From positions 236,331-300,330 of the forward strand of contig PAQY01000007.1 of NCBI GenBank assembly GCA_002709955.1: 64,000 nucleotides of DNA. Direction: 5' to 3'. This document shows, in pieces, positions 35,358-46,125 of this stretch. The notes below the pieces were generated by a model. That model saw only the letters and a list, made by a program, of their open reading frames with translations, was not told the origin of the DNA and did not search any database. The translations under genes were made by a program, and so were the position numbers. Every line of letters starts with the position of its first letter. The stretch's first letter is position 1. The stretch comes from Rhodospirillaceae bacterium (GTDB lineage: Bacteria; Pseudomonadota; Alphaproteobacteria; UBA8366; Aestuariispiraceae).

Positions 35358-36605
35358 ATGTATCCAGTGCGATTGCTGTTCAGCCGATCCCTTATTGCAG
35401 CGGGCCTCGTTTTCTGTGCCCCGATGGCGCAGGCACAATCTGTGGATAGGCCCGGCGATGTGTTCGACATTCGCGCACAGGATCTGCCCGCCCCTTTCGC
35501 TACTCAATCCGTTGGCAACAGTTCTGATACCGTTGCTAGGGACGGGCGTATACCAGAAGCGCCCGATGGCTATACGGTCACCCTGTTTGCAGCGGATGTC
35601 ACGGGGGCCCGCAATCTGGTTGTTGATCAGGACGGCGCGGTCATTGTGGCGCGCAGCCGGGCCGGGGTCGTCACTCTGTTGCGGGATCGGAACGGCGATG
35701 GCACTGCCGATCAGCGCGAAGAAATTGCCAGTGGCTTGAACCGTCCCCACGGGCTGGCAATGCAGGGCGGATATCTGTGGATTGCAGATCAGGACCAGCT
35801 TTATCGCCTGAAATGGGGCCAGCAATGGGGCCAGATTGAAGAGATGAGCCCGCGCGGCGTCTTTGGCAGTACAGGGGGCCATTGGACCCGCAACATTGCC
35901 TTTTCCCCAGATGGTAAGACCCTATATGCGTCCATCGGGTCTCGCGGCAATATCGCGGAAGAACCGTCCCCGCGCGCAACGATTCAGAGGTTTTCTGTAG
36001 CATCAGATGGAAAGATAGACAACGGGGAGACCTTTGCCAGCGGTTTGCGCAATCCCGTTGGGATCGCGATCAAGCCGGGCACAGACCAGCTTTATACCGT
36101 CGTGAATGAACGCGATGGTCTGGGCGATGGCCTGGTTCCCGATTATTTCACTCAGGTTGAACTGGGCGGGTTTTATGGCTGGCCCTATGCGTATAGCGGT
36201 CAGTATCCACAGCCCGATTATGCTGATCGGCGGCCGGACCTGGTTGCGCAATCGAAACTGCCGGATGTTTTGTTCCAGTCTCACAGTGCGCCGATTGGCC
36301 TGACCTTTCTGGCGGATGCAGATGTTCCAACAGACTGGCAGGATGATGCGCTGGTCGCGCTGCGGGGCAGTTGGAACGCGGCGGTGCCGACCGGTTACAA
36401 GGTGGTCCGGGTCGAGCTTCAGGACGGCGTGCCCACCGGGCGATACATCAATTTCCTAACGGGATTTCGTGTCGATGTGCCAAACCCGGATGTGCCATCT
36501 TCGGCAAAAGTTTGGGGGCGGCCTGTCGGGGTTGCCGTGGGGCCCGATGGTGCGATTTATGTCAGTGATGATACAGGCGGAACAATCTGGCGGATTTCGA
36601 AGTAA
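35358..36605 (+). CDS. Exported PQQ-dependent sugar dehydrogenase-like protein (sorbosone dehydrogenase family)
   Basis: 415 residues from the ATG at 35358 (GGGAG upstream). Signal peptide FSRSLIAAGLVFCAPMAQAQ. The mature part is a beta-propeller of the soluble glucose/sorbosone dehydrogenase type: GLNRPHGLAMQGGYLWIADQ, NIAFSPDGKTLYASIGS, SGLRNPVGIAIKPGTDQLY and VGVAVGPDGAIYVSDD. It probably acts in the periplasm on a sugar or polyol using PQQ, but cofactor and substrate are inferred from the family. It may be co-transcribed with pgk. Confidence 0.85.
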   Translation: MYPVRLLFSRSLIAAGLVFCAPMAQAQSVDRPGDVFDIRAQDLPAPFATQSVGNSSDTVARDGRIPEAPDGYTVTLFAADVTGARNLVVDQDGAVIVARSRAGVVTLLRDRNGDGTADQREEIASGLNRPHGLAMQGGYLWIADQDQLYRLKWGQQWGQIEEMSPRGVFGSTGGHWTRNIAFSPDGKTLYASIGSRGNIAEEPSPRATIQRFSVASDGKIDNGETFASGLRNPVGIAIKPGTDQLYTVVNERDGLGDGLVPDYFTQVELGGFYGWPYAYSGQYPQPDYADRRPDLVAQSKLPDVLFQSHSAPIGLTFLADADVPTDWQDDALVALRGSWNAAVPTGYKVVRVELQDGVPTGRYINFLTGFRVDVPNPDVPSSAKVWGRPVGVAVGPDGAIYVSDDTGGTIWRISK

Positions 36606-36684
36606 TTCCGGGCCGTTAGAGAATTATTAACACCTTATGGTTAAGTTTCCTGCATAGATAAACAATTATCAGGATGCCTGTATC

Positions 36685-37011
36685 ATGAATGTCGCGGGGG
36701 TTGAGGCAAATACTCTGCTGTTGGCGCAGTCCGTTACTGGTGTTCGGCAAGTTGCACAGGATCCTGCTGCCGCTGCGCAGCGTGATCGCGCGCTGAACAG
36801 TGAAGAAATTGCCCAAAGGCGTCAGGCACAAGCACCGCAGGTTCAAACCGCTGTGACCGCCATCGAAGCAGACAACGCGGGTCGAACAGCCTTTTTAACG
36901 AAATCTCTGCCCAAAGATGCTCAATCGGACGCACGGGCGCTGGTTGCAACAGCGCCGCAGGCAGGATCTTCGCCCCCGCCCCGCGGCTCTGTTGTGAATA
37001 TTTACGCGTAA
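36685..37011 (+). CDS. Small hypothetical protein, unknown function
   Basis: 108 residues, hydrophilic, rich in Ala and Gln (QDPAAAAQRDRALNSEEIAQRRQAQ), with a Pro-rich end (SSPPPRGSVVNIYA). No signal peptide or membrane segment. Codon usage resembles neighbouring genes and the frame is complete. The ribosome-binding site is weak. It converges on the 79-residue gene, with stops two bases apart. I do not recognise a family. Confidence 0.55.
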   Translation: MNVAGVEANTLLLAQSVTGVRQVAQDPAAAAQRDRALNSEEIAQRRQAQAPQVQTAVTAIEADNAGRTAFLTKSLPKDAQSDARALVATAPQAGSSPPPRGSVVNIYA

Positions 37012-37013
37012 CC

Positions 37014-37253
37014 TTACGCGACTGAAATCACCCGCACATCACAGGTTGGATGCTTTGTCACCAATTGCCGTACGGCAATATCGTCGGTCGTGTAAAGCTC
37101 TTGGTCATCCCAGGTTACGCGAAACAACAGCTTTGCGTCCCAGTCCAGGGTTTCGGCCCGGGGGGCATTGACGGCCTGGCGCGCGGATTCTGCCCGTGCA
37201 ATGGACAATTCGTCGCGATAGGCGTGCTTTTCACCAACATACAGAGTGGTCAT
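37014..37253 (-). CDS. Small hypothetical protein, unknown function
   Basis: 79 residues, mixed alpha/beta composition with no membrane segment (TLDWDAKLLFRVTWDDQELYTTDDIAVRQL). AAAGGAGGG seven bases before the ATG is among the strongest ribosome-binding sites in the window, which supports a real gene. It is divergent from the XRE regulator and shares its palindrome-rich intergenic region, so the two may be co-regulated. Function unknown. Confidence 0.65.
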   Translation of the reverse strand: MTTLYVGEKHAYRDELSIARAESARQAVNAPRAETLDWDAKLLFRVTWDDQELYTTDDIAVRQLVTKHPTCDVRVISVA

Positions 37254-37334
37254 TATACTACCCTCCTTTCGGGCCGGTCCGACGGGGCTGGGAGGAATTC
37301 CCAGAACTTTGTCTAGACCAATCGTTTAAAGGTT

Positions 37335-37452
37335 GCGCACGTCGTGCGCTTCTGATAGGAAGATAGGCGCACTTGGTGCGCAGATCAAGGGAAATTTACG
37401 CGCACTTCGTGCGCTTTGTGTGATAATTGTTACAAACGGTAATTAGTTACCG
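37335..37452. promoter_or_regulatory. Three GCGCAC-N3-GTGCGC operators plus one further palindrome
   Basis: GCGCACGTCGTGCGC (37335-37349), GCGCACTTGGTGCGC (37367-37381) and GCGCACTTCGTGCGC (37400-37414) have identical arms and only the central three bases differ. Start-to-start spacing is 32 and 33 bases, about three helical turns, placing them on one DNA face. CGGTAATTAGTTACCG (37437-37452) is a different perfect palindrome. All lie between the divergent small gene and the XRE gene, so autoregulation by that XRE protein is the simplest reading. Confidence 0.75.
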
Positions 37453-37489
37453 CAACTGACACTGTTATAAGCCTGCTCAGGAAGAAGGA

Positions 37490-37768
37490 ATGACACCGGT
37501 GAAACCCGCTGAATTCAAGCGTTGGCGCAAAAGCGTCGAATTATCCCAAAAGGACGCAGCCCATGCTTTGGGGTTAAAACGCCGTGTCGTGCAATATTAT
37601 GAAAAGGGCGAAAGGGATGGGAAGAAAATAGAAATCCCGCTCACCGTTCGGCTGGCCTGCGCGGCCTATTCCGCCGGTGTGCGGGATTATCATGGTCCAG
37701 ATATGCCAGTGAAGGCGACGCCACAATCGCCTGTGCCAGACGCTATTCCGCCGGTTGCTCCTGAATAA
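37490..37768 (+). CDS. Small XRE-type HTH transcriptional regulator
   Basis: 92 residues. A helix-turn-helix spans about residues 6-40 ([20 protein letters not shown], then [14 protein letters not shown]). The remainder is short and Pro-rich ([16 protein letters not shown]), with no separate sensor domain. GGAAGAAGGA precedes the ATG. Palindromes at 37335-37452 are its likely operators. Its 3' end overlaps the convergent msrA gene by 26 bases, so the two transcripts are antisense there. Confidence 0.85.
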   Translation: MTPVKPAEFKRWRKSVELSQKDAAHALGLKRRVVQYYEKGERDGKKIEIPLTVRLACAAYSAGVRDYHGPDMPVKATPQSPVPDAIPPVAPE

Positions 37769-38414
37769 TCGGGCAGGTCACGCCCGTGCCGCCCAGCCCG
37801 CAATAGCCGCCGGGATTCTTTGACAGATAGGCCTGGTGATAGTCTTCGGCATAATAGAAATCGGGCTTGTTGACGATTTCCGTTGTGATCGGGCCCATGC
37901 CTTTGGCCTGTAACGCTTTTTCATAGGCACCCTTGATTGCCTCGGCTTCTGTGCGTTGGGCGTCGTCATAGACATAGATGCCCGACCGGTATTGCGTTCC
38001 GGTGTCGTTGCCCTGGCGCATACCCTGGGTCGGGTTATGCGCTTCAAAGAACCGCCGGACCAAATCACCATAGGAAACCTGGCTGGGGTCATAGACGACC
38101 AGGACCACTTCGTTATGGCCGGTCTGACCGCTGCAGACCTCCTGATAGGTCGGATTGACGGTATAGCCACCGGCATAGCCGACCGCCGTGCTGTAGACGC
38201 CGCGCGTCTTCCAGAAGATCCGCTCCGCACCCCAGAAACAGCCCAGGCCAAACACGGCGGTTTCCGTGCCATCCGGGAAGGGGCCAACAATGCGGGTTCC
38301 CAATGCATGATGGATCGGGTTCACGCGCATCTTCTCCAGGCGACCCGGCAGGGCATCCTTTGGATTAACCATCTGGGATTTTTGCGCCTTGGCGGCGGAA
38401 TTCATGAAAAACAT
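37743..38414 (-). CDS. msrA: Peptide methionine sulfoxide reductase A
   Basis: 223 residues. Repairs S-methionine sulfoxide in proteins. Catalytic Cys in [10 protein letters not shown], substrate-pocket blocks [24 protein letters not shown] and [11 protein letters not shown] (each split here only by ordinary variation), and C-terminal resolving-type Cys in [13 protein letters not shown]. About 40 residues precede the core, without a clear export signal. AAGGAGG lies seven bases before the ATG. It is convergent with and overlapping the XRE gene. Confidence 0.96.
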   Translation of the reverse strand: MFFMNSAAKAQKSQMVNPKDALPGRLEKMRVNPIHHALGTRIVGPFPDGTETAVFGLGCFWGAERIFWKTRGVYSTAVGYAGGYTVNPTYQEVCSGQTGHNEVVLVVYDPSQVSYGDLVRRFFEAHNPTQGMRQGNDTGTQYRSGIYVYDDAQRTEAEAIKGAYEKALQAKGMGPITTEIVNKPDFYYAEDYHQAYLSKNPGGYCGLGGTGVTCPIIQEQPAE

Positions 38415-38505
38415 TGTGGCCTCCTTCTAAAGAATACGCCTGATGAACCCTAAGATAGGGTGCAGGCCTGCCGCTTCAAAGGGGGATCGTCCAGACTGGG
38501 GCGGT

Positions 38506-39465
38506 TTACACGGTCTTTTGATCAAAATGGGGGACAGGCAGTCCCATATCGATCGACAGGACCGGTTTACGGGCGATACCAATCAATCCATAGACAGGCT
38601 GGCGCTTTTCCTGCCGCAAGACGCGCCGCTCCAGCGAGATCAGATCCAACAGGGCCGCAGCGATCCAGGGGCGCAGGCGCGTGTCGCCATGGCGATACCG
38701 ATGTCCTTCCCCCAGTTCAATTTGCGTGTCCTCGCCCGCTTCTACAGTGAAGACGAAGAAGCCGCCTGGCGATAATGCTGCCGACGCGCTCTGAAACACG
38801 GGTGCTAGGTCCCCGATATAATTCAATACATCCCCCGCCGCGATCAGATCATAAGGGTGTTCGTCGATCAGCCAGGCATCCTTCAGCAGGTCCCCCTGGC
38901 GCACGGAATCATACAGGCCCGTTGCGACCGCCTGAACCAGCATGCCCGATGACAGGTCCAGCCCATCCAGCCGACCGGCAGCCAGCCGTAAGGATGGCGC
39001 AATCAGTCCCGTGCCACAGCCCAGGTCCAGAACCCGTGCGGGATGGGTCAGCTGGGGCAGGATGATGCTCACCGCTTCGGCAATTGCCTCCGGCCCCTGA
39101 TAGTTCAGCTTTTCCCGCATTTTCGCGTCGAACCGTCTGGCCTCCTGGTCAAACAGCGCCTCAACATAGGCGGCAGGCAGGCGGTCCGGTGTCGGCGCTG
39201 CGCCCAGCAGGGTCAGGCGAATGCGCGCGCCCATTCTGTCTGTGGGATCCAGGGACAGGCATGTCGTATAGGCCGTTTCTGCCTGTAGGCGGCATTCGGG
39301 CAGCTTTTCCAAATTTTCGGCCAGGGCGAAATGGGCTTCCACCCAATCTGGTGCTAATTCACACGCGGCCTGCAAGGCCTCAACGGCAGCGGCATAGTCA
39401 CCCTCCCCCGCCAAGGCGAGGCCCAAATCCAAACGCCGTTGGGCGCGCAGACGATCATCCGACAT
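38506..39465 (-). CDS. TPR-containing SAM-dependent methyltransferase
   Basis: 319 residues from the ATG at 39465; a GTG at 39495 would add ten residues. Residues 1-75 are two TPR-like units (LALAGEGDYAAAVEALQAAC, LAPDWVEAHFALAENLEKLP). The methyltransferase core follows: VLDLGCGTGLIAPSL, DGLDLSSGMLVQA, DLIAAGDVLNYIG and LSPGGFFVFTVE. TPR-plus-methyltransferase proteins of this kind (NRDE/TPR trans-aconitate-like group) are common in alphaproteobacteria, substrate unknown. It is followed by nothing on its strand before msrA. Confidence 0.83.
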   Translation of the reverse strand: MSDDRLRAQRRLDLGLALAGEGDYAAAVEALQAACELAPDWVEAHFALAENLEKLPECRLQAETAYTTCLSLDPTDRMGARIRLTLLGAAPTPDRLPAAYVEALFDQEARRFDAKMREKLNYQGPEAIAEAVSIILPQLTHPARVLDLGCGTGLIAPSLRLAAGRLDGLDLSSGMLVQAVATGLYDSVRQGDLLKDAWLIDEHPYDLIAAGDVLNYIGDLAPVFQSASAALSPGGFFVFTVEAGEDTQIELGEGHRYRHGDTRLRPWIAAALLDLISLERRVLRQEKRQPVYGLIGIARKPVLSIDMGLPVPHFDQKTV

Positions 39466-39567
39466 AATGCAAAAAGATCCAGAAAGAGCAGTCACGCCAT
39501 GGGGCGCGACTTTGCCGCCTAAATGATCCTGAAATAGAATTCTGGCAAGCGGGAAGTTACCCTGGGA

Positions 39568-41079
39568 TCACCAAATACTCTTGCCATCGCCGGGCAGGCC
39601 CAGATCGGGCCACAGGCGGTCGATCTTGTCGATGACATCCTGGTCCATCTGAATTTTGGTGCCCCATTCCCGTTTGGTTTCCGGCGGCCATTTATTGGTG
39701 GCGTCCAGGCCGATCTTGGACCCCAGCCCACTTTCGGGAGACGCGAAGTCCAGATAGTCGATGGGCGTGTTTTCAATCATGGTGATATCGCGGGCCGGAT
39801 CCATGCGGGTAGACAATGCCCACATCACATCCTTCCAGTCGCGCGCATTGATGTCGTCATCCACCACGATCAGCCATTTGGTGTACATGAATTGGCGCAG
39901 ATAGGACCACGCGCCCAGCATCACCCGCTTGGCATGGCCGGGATAGGCCTTTTTCATGGAAATAACCGCGATGCGATAGGAACAGCCTTCAGGCGGCAGC
40001 CAGAAGTCCACGATCTCCGGGAATTGCTGTTGCAGGAGCGGGATGAAAACCTCGTTCAGTGCCTCGCCCAGGATAGACGGCTCGTCCGGCGGGCGGCTGG
40101 TGAAGGTCGACAGATAGATCGGTTTGCGCCGCATCGTGATTGCTGAAACCCGAAAGACGGGGAAGGGCTCGACCGAATTATAATAGCCCGTGTGATCGCC
40201 ATAGGGGCCTTCATCGCCATATTCATCCAGCATGACATGGCCTTCCAACACGATTTCCGCCTCTGCCGGAACCTTCAGCGGGATGGTTTTGCAATCCACC
40301 AGTTCCACCTTCTTGCCGCGCAAAAGACCGGCAAATTGATATTCCGACAATGTGTCTGGCACGGGTGTTACGGCGGCCAGGATGGTGCCGGGATCGGCCC
40401 CAATCACAGCAGCGGCGGGCAGGGGTTCCGGGCGGTCCTTTTTCCAGCGCGCATAATGCTGGGCCCCGCCGCGATGTTTCAACCAACGCATCAGGGTCGT
40501 ATCCTTGCCTGTCACCTGCAGGCGATAGATCCCCAGATTGAAGGCGTCGCTCCTATCGCCCTTTGGATTGGGCCCCTGCGTCACAATCAACGGCCAGGTG
40601 ATCAGCGGCGCAGGCTCACTTGGCCAGCAGGTTTGGATCGGCAGGCGCGACAGGTCGATATCATCCCCGGTCAGCACCACTTCCTGGACGGGCGCGGTCT
40701 TTACCGTCTTGGGCTTCATGGAAAGGACCTGTTTGACCAGGGGCAACAGGCCAAGGGCTTCCTTGAATCCGCCGGGGGGTTCCGGTTGGCGCAGGAAGGC
40801 CAGCGTTTCACCCACTTCACGCAATTGATGGGGTTCCCGGTCCATGCCCCAGGCGACACGCTCCACCGATCCAAACAGATTGACTAGAACCGGCATTTCA
40901 CTGGGCTTGCCATCCGCCCCAACCGGATTCTCAAACAGCACCGCTGGGCCGCGATCCTTCAGCAGGCGCGTCTGAATCTCCGTCATCTCCAGAACGGTCG
41001 AGACAGGCTGTGAAACTCGAACCAGGCGGCCTTCCTGTTCCAGGCGGTCCATAAAATCACGCAATGATGAATAGGGCAT
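39568..41079 (-). CDS. ubiD: UbiD-family decarboxylase (3-polyprenyl-4-hydroxybenzoate carboxy-lyase)
   Basis: 503 residues, full length. Removes the carboxyl group of polyprenyl-4-hydroxybenzoate in ubiquinone synthesis using prenylated FMN made by UbiX. Family blocks: [29 protein letters not shown], the conserved [17 protein letters not shown] stretch, and [19 protein letters not shown]. No ubiX is in the window. It is divergent from the DUF4170 gene about 100 bases away. Confidence 0.95.
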   Translation of the reverse strand: MPYSSLRDFMDRLEQEGRLVRVSQPVSTVLEMTEIQTRLLKDRGPAVLFENPVGADGKPSEMPVLVNLFGSVERVAWGMDREPHQLREVGETLAFLRQPEPPGGFKEALGLLPLVKQVLSMKPKTVKTAPVQEVVLTGDDIDLSRLPIQTCWPSEPAPLITWPLIVTQGPNPKGDRSDAFNLGIYRLQVTGKDTTLMRWLKHRGGAQHYARWKKDRPEPLPAAAVIGADPGTILAAVTPVPDTLSEYQFAGLLRGKKVELVDCKTIPLKVPAEAEIVLEGHVMLDEYGDEGPYGDHTGYYNSVEPFPVFRVSAITMRRKPIYLSTFTSRPPDEPSILGEALNEVFIPLLQQQFPEIVDFWLPPEGCSYRIAVISMKKAYPGHAKRVMLGAWSYLRQFMYTKWLIVVDDDINARDWKDVMWALSTRMDPARDITMIENTPIDYLDFASPESGLGSKIGLDATNKWPPETKREWGTKIQMDQDVIDKIDRLWPDLGLPGDGKSIW

Positions 41080-41179
41080 AAGGTGGAGGTCCTGAAAATT
41101 GGTGCAAAGCTTGGCGGGACGGTGCTAACGGGTTAGATAGAGCGCTAATCACGGTCTGTCGAGAGTTGGAGACACTATC

Positions 41180-41554
41180 ATGTCCGCACGCTATTGGGTT
41201 GTTGGTGGCATATACACCGATACAAGCTTTACGAAAGTGGCCGATGGGGTCAAGGAAACCCGGCTGGGTCCCTTTGACGACTATGATCAGGCAAAGGCTG
41301 TCTGGCGCGCCAAGGCGATGGAAACCGTCGATGATGCCCATGCCCGGTTTTCCATCGAAAAGGAAAGCCATGACGAATTCTGGGTGATTGGCGGGGTCTA
41401 TACCGACACCAATTTCCATAAACTGGCCGATGGGGGCGAGGAAATCCGCACCGGGCCGTTCAAAAGCTATGAAGCCGCACAGAATGAATGGAAATCCCGC
41501 TCCATGGCCGCCATTGATGATGCCTATGCCCGCTTTCGGATTGAAAAGCTTTGA
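41180..41554 (+). CDS. Tandem-duplicated DUF4170 protein
   Basis: 124 residues made of two copies of one roughly 60-residue module: ARYWVVGGIYTDTSF at 3-17 and EFWVIGGVYTDTNF at 66-79, each ending in DDAHARFSIEK or DDAYARFRIEK. DUF4170 is usually a single module (from memory). No catalytic residues are evident, and it probably forms a compact beta-alpha domain. The stop overlaps the TTG start of the next gene, so the two are translationally coupled. Confidence 0.85.
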   Translation: MSARYWVVGGIYTDTSFTKVADGVKETRLGPFDDYDQAKAVWRAKAMETVDDAHARFSIEKESHDEFWVIGGVYTDTNFHKLADGGEEIRTGPFKSYEAAQNEWKSRSMAAIDDAYARFRIEKL

Positions 41555-42282
41555 GTGATCTGAACGAACAGCAGGCGGATATCCTGCATCGCGCGCGCAA
41601 TTATCCCTATACCGCCCCGACCGACAGCTATACCTGGGAAAACGGGGCGGAGCGTCCGTTCAAGCCGGAGGACCGCGTTGGTCGGGTGCCGGTTCTGGCC
41701 GTTGGGTCCAATCGCGCGCCAGAGCGTCTGGCCCAGAAATTTGGGCATCTGGGGGATCACATCATCCCGGTGGAGCGCGCCTATCTGACGGATTTTGATG
41801 TCGTCTATGCCGCCCATATCACCGCCTATGGCGCGGTGCCGGCGATGCTGCAATTCTCACCCGGTGTTACGGTCGAGCTGGCGGTAACCTGGCTGGATCA
41901 GGCGCAGCTTCCCATAATGCACGCCACAGAGATTGGCGCAGCGAATTACGAATTTCGCCTGTTGGATGGCATTGAATTGCGCTTGAATGGCAAGGAACGG
42001 CTGGACCACGCCTTTCTGTATGTCAGCACACGCGGGCATCTGCGCGGCGATGATGGGGAGGCAATTCCTTTACTGGCCCTGCGTGCGAAAGGCCGGTCAG
42101 GCTCAGGTCGCGCCACTGGGGAGGTTCTGGAAACCGTAAGACAGCGCTTCGCCCCGACACAAGAGGCCGATGCATTTATCTTCAAACTAGTCGAAGATAA
42201 GACCTATCGCGAAGCCATCACGGCCCGTATGTCCAAGGATGCGGTGCCTTTCAACTATGAAACCGGATTGCCGCCCCTGTAG
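41551..42282 (+). CDS. Conserved hypothetical protein, unknown function
   Basis: 243 residues from a TTG overlapping the previous stop as TTGA. The core (VGRVPVLAVGSNRAPERL, ERAYLTDFDVVYAAHITAYGAVPA, LAVTWLDQAQLPIMHATE) faintly recalls gamma-glutamylcyclotransferase-like folds, where a GSN motif binds substrate, but I would not name an activity. Cytosolic. Coupling with the DUF4170 gene suggests a shared task. Confidence 0.7.
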   Translation: MSDLNEQQADILHRARNYPYTAPTDSYTWENGAERPFKPEDRVGRVPVLAVGSNRAPERLAQKFGHLGDHIIPVERAYLTDFDVVYAAHITAYGAVPAMLQFSPGVTVELAVTWLDQAQLPIMHATEIGAANYEFRLLDGIELRLNGKERLDHAFLYVSTRGHLRGDDGEAIPLLALRAKGRSGSGRATGEVLETVRQRFAPTQEADAFIFKLVEDKTYREAITARMSKDAVPFNYETGLPPL

Positions 42283-42291
42283 CCGACCTGC

Positions 42292-42495
42292 GCGGGTATG
42301 ACGGGGTTTGGGGGGACTTAAATCTTTAAGTACCCTCACCCTGAGGAGCGGAGTGTCTCGAAGGGTGAACTCGCTGGAAGCACGCAACGTGCAGCCCCTC
42401 CTTCGAGACGGCGCTGGCGCGCCTCCTCAGGATGAGAATTGTGTGATTTGAAAGACTCTCATTCTTTCGAAAGCGGGTATGACGGGGTTTGGGGG
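42292..42495. repeat. Pair of 23-base direct repeats flanking a hairpin element
   Basis: The same 23 bases, starting GCGGGTATGACGGGG, occur at 42292-42314 and 42473-42495. Similarity continues for about ten bases on the right (ACTTAAATCTT versus TCTCAAATCTT). They bracket the 102-base inverted-repeat element. Confidence 0.75.
42335..42436. repeat. Palindromic repeat element, intergenic
   Basis: Nested inverted repeat: outer arms CTCACCCTGAGGAG and CTCCTCAGGATGAG (one mismatch), inner arms GTCTCGAAGG and CCTTCGAGAC, with a central loop region. It resembles the dispersed CTGAGGAG/TCTCGAA palindromic elements found in many alphaproteobacterial genomes (from memory). Confidence 0.7.
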
Positions 42496-42548
42496 TCTCA
42501 AATCTTCACCCACCACCACCCTGGGGATTGTGTGTTCTTCGTATTGTC

Positions 42549-42569
42549 ACCCCGGACTTGATCCGGGGT
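42549..42569. repeat. Alphaproteobacterial REP-type palindrome
   Basis: ACCCCGGA and TCCGGGGT are perfect arms around CTTGA, inside the widely dispersed CACCCCGGACTTGATCCGGG sequence. It lies about 90 bases beyond the leuA stop. Apart from this and the two repeats to its left, the 42283-42656 interval holds no gene. Confidence 0.8.
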
Positions 42570-42656
42570 CCAGGGCGGCGGGCATCGTTGGTGCTGGATG
42601 CTCGCCTGCCCCGGATCGGATAAGTCTAAACACTACAATATCAACGCGGTGTGGCA

Positions 42657-44736
<2,080 letters not shown>

Positions 44737-46098
44737 TTACGTTCCATCGCCACCGTCATCCCCCTTTCGGGGTTTGGGTTGTTTCTTGCGATCACTTCCA
44801 CCGTCAAGGCTGGACTCCGTGGACAGGTCCTCTTCCCGTGAAGTCGATTGTTCTTCCGTTGCGCTGGACGCAGCAGATTGTTCTGGTGGGGAAAACAGTT
44901 CTGGCGAAGATCCGGGGACTGTTTCCAGGTAAAGAGAGCGACTGGGGAAGGCAAAGCCGGATCCGGCATCCTCGACAATCGCTTTGACCGCATAGGCCAG
45001 GTCTTCCTTGACCTTCAGATATTCGCCCCAGACCGTGGTTTTGGTGAAACAATAGACCATGAAATCGATGGAGCTGTCATTGAACCGGTCCAGACGCACA
45101 AACAGTGTTGCCTTGTCGGCGGCGACAAAATCCGGGTTGCTGGTGATATAGTCTTCTATGCCATCCCGTATCTGGCGTAACTGATCGGTGGTCGTGCGAT
45201 ATTCAACACCAATGACCCAATAAATGCGGCGGTATGTCATGCGGGAGAAGTTTGTAACCGCAACATCAGACAATTGTGCATTCGGGACAAAGACGGGTGC
45301 CTTGTCGAACCGCCGGACGAATGTGGATCGAAAGCCAATTGATTCGACGGTTCCCTCTACCACGCCATCAACCTGGATCCATTCCCCGATGGCAAACCGC
45401 TTTTCTACCAGGATCAGGATGCCGGCGATCAGGTTTTTGAACAGATCCTGCGCGCCCAGGGCGACAGCAACCCCGAACAGGCCCAGACCGGCGATAATCG
45501 GGGCGACTTGAATACCCCAAATTTCCAAAATGGTCGCGATGCCAATCAACGCCACCAGCAGTTTGATCGCCTTGATCAACCAGTCAACCATGGCGGAGGT
45601 AAAGACCCGCTCTATCTTACCCAACAGGAAGGACAGAGGATCGACCATTCGGTACAGGGTCCAGAAAACGACAAATACGATCAAAGACCGGTTCAACGAT
45701 GTCGCCATGACCTGTGGCGTTCCACTAAGATCCAGATACTCCGTTGCGAAAAATATGCCGATGACGGCCGGGATAAACCGCACAGGTTCACTGAGCGCGG
45801 TTGCCAATGTGTCATCCAGTTTATTGCTGCTGCTCGCGACGATTTTCGCCACGCGGCGCAGGATGAAACGGCTGAAGAACTGTCGGAAAATCAGAAAAAC
45901 CAGCAGAATGCCAAGGGCGATCAGGATGTCACCCAGGCTGGTCCCGCCAATGCCATAGGTCCAGACGTCTTTTACCAGGGCCCAATAGTCCGTCAGTGTT
46001 TCCGATTCAAGATTGGAAAATGTCGAAGAAAGGGTCTCGATGACCGACTCCACCGGTTCGCTCTGTGCCAGGATGATCGTATCTGGGGACGTTGTCAC
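44737..46098 (-). CDS. MscS-family mechanosensitive channel
   Basis: 453 residues, inner membrane. An N-terminal periplasmic or linker segment (about 1-55) is followed by four or so membrane helices, then the pore helix and beta domain: LGLFGVAVALGAQDLFKNLI, LVEKRFAIGEWIQVDGVVEG and VFVPNAQLSD. The last 60 residues are charged and disordered (EEQSTSREEDLSTESS, KKQPKPRKGDDGG). It should release osmolytes during hypo-osmotic shock. It is a second MscS-type protein in the window, but without the ligand-binding part of the fusion protein at 29735. Genes upstream on the strand: mutY, 27 bases away. Confidence 0.93.
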   Translation of the reverse strand: MTTSPDTIILAQSEPVESVIETLSSTFSNLESETLTDYWALVKDVWTYGIGGTSLGDILIALGILLVFLIFRQFFSRFILRRVAKIVASSSNKLDDTLATALSEPVRFIPAVIGIFFATEYLDLSGTPQVMATSLNRSLIVFVVFWTLYRMVDPLSFLLGKIERVFTSAMVDWLIKAIKLLVALIGIATILEIWGIQVAPIIAGLGLFGVAVALGAQDLFKNLIAGILILVEKRFAIGEWIQVDGVVEGTVESIGFRSTFVRRFDKAPVFVPNAQLSDVAVTNFSRMTYRRIYWVIGVEYRTTTDQLRQIRDGIEDYITSNPDFVAADKATLFVRLDRFNDSSIDFMVYCFTKTTVWGEYLKVKEDLAYAVKAIVEDAGSGFAFPSRSLYLETVPGSSPELFSPPEQSAASSATEEQSTSREEDLSTESSLDGGSDRKKQPKPRKGDDGGDGT

Positions 46099-46125
46099 AA
46101 ACTGGTCCTCTCCGTTATGGACGGG

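Noticed and set aside
37335..37414. CRISPR-like array from the three regular 15-base repeats
   Set aside because: Only three short palindromes with 17-18 base gaps, no cas genes, and position upstream of an XRE gene fits operators.
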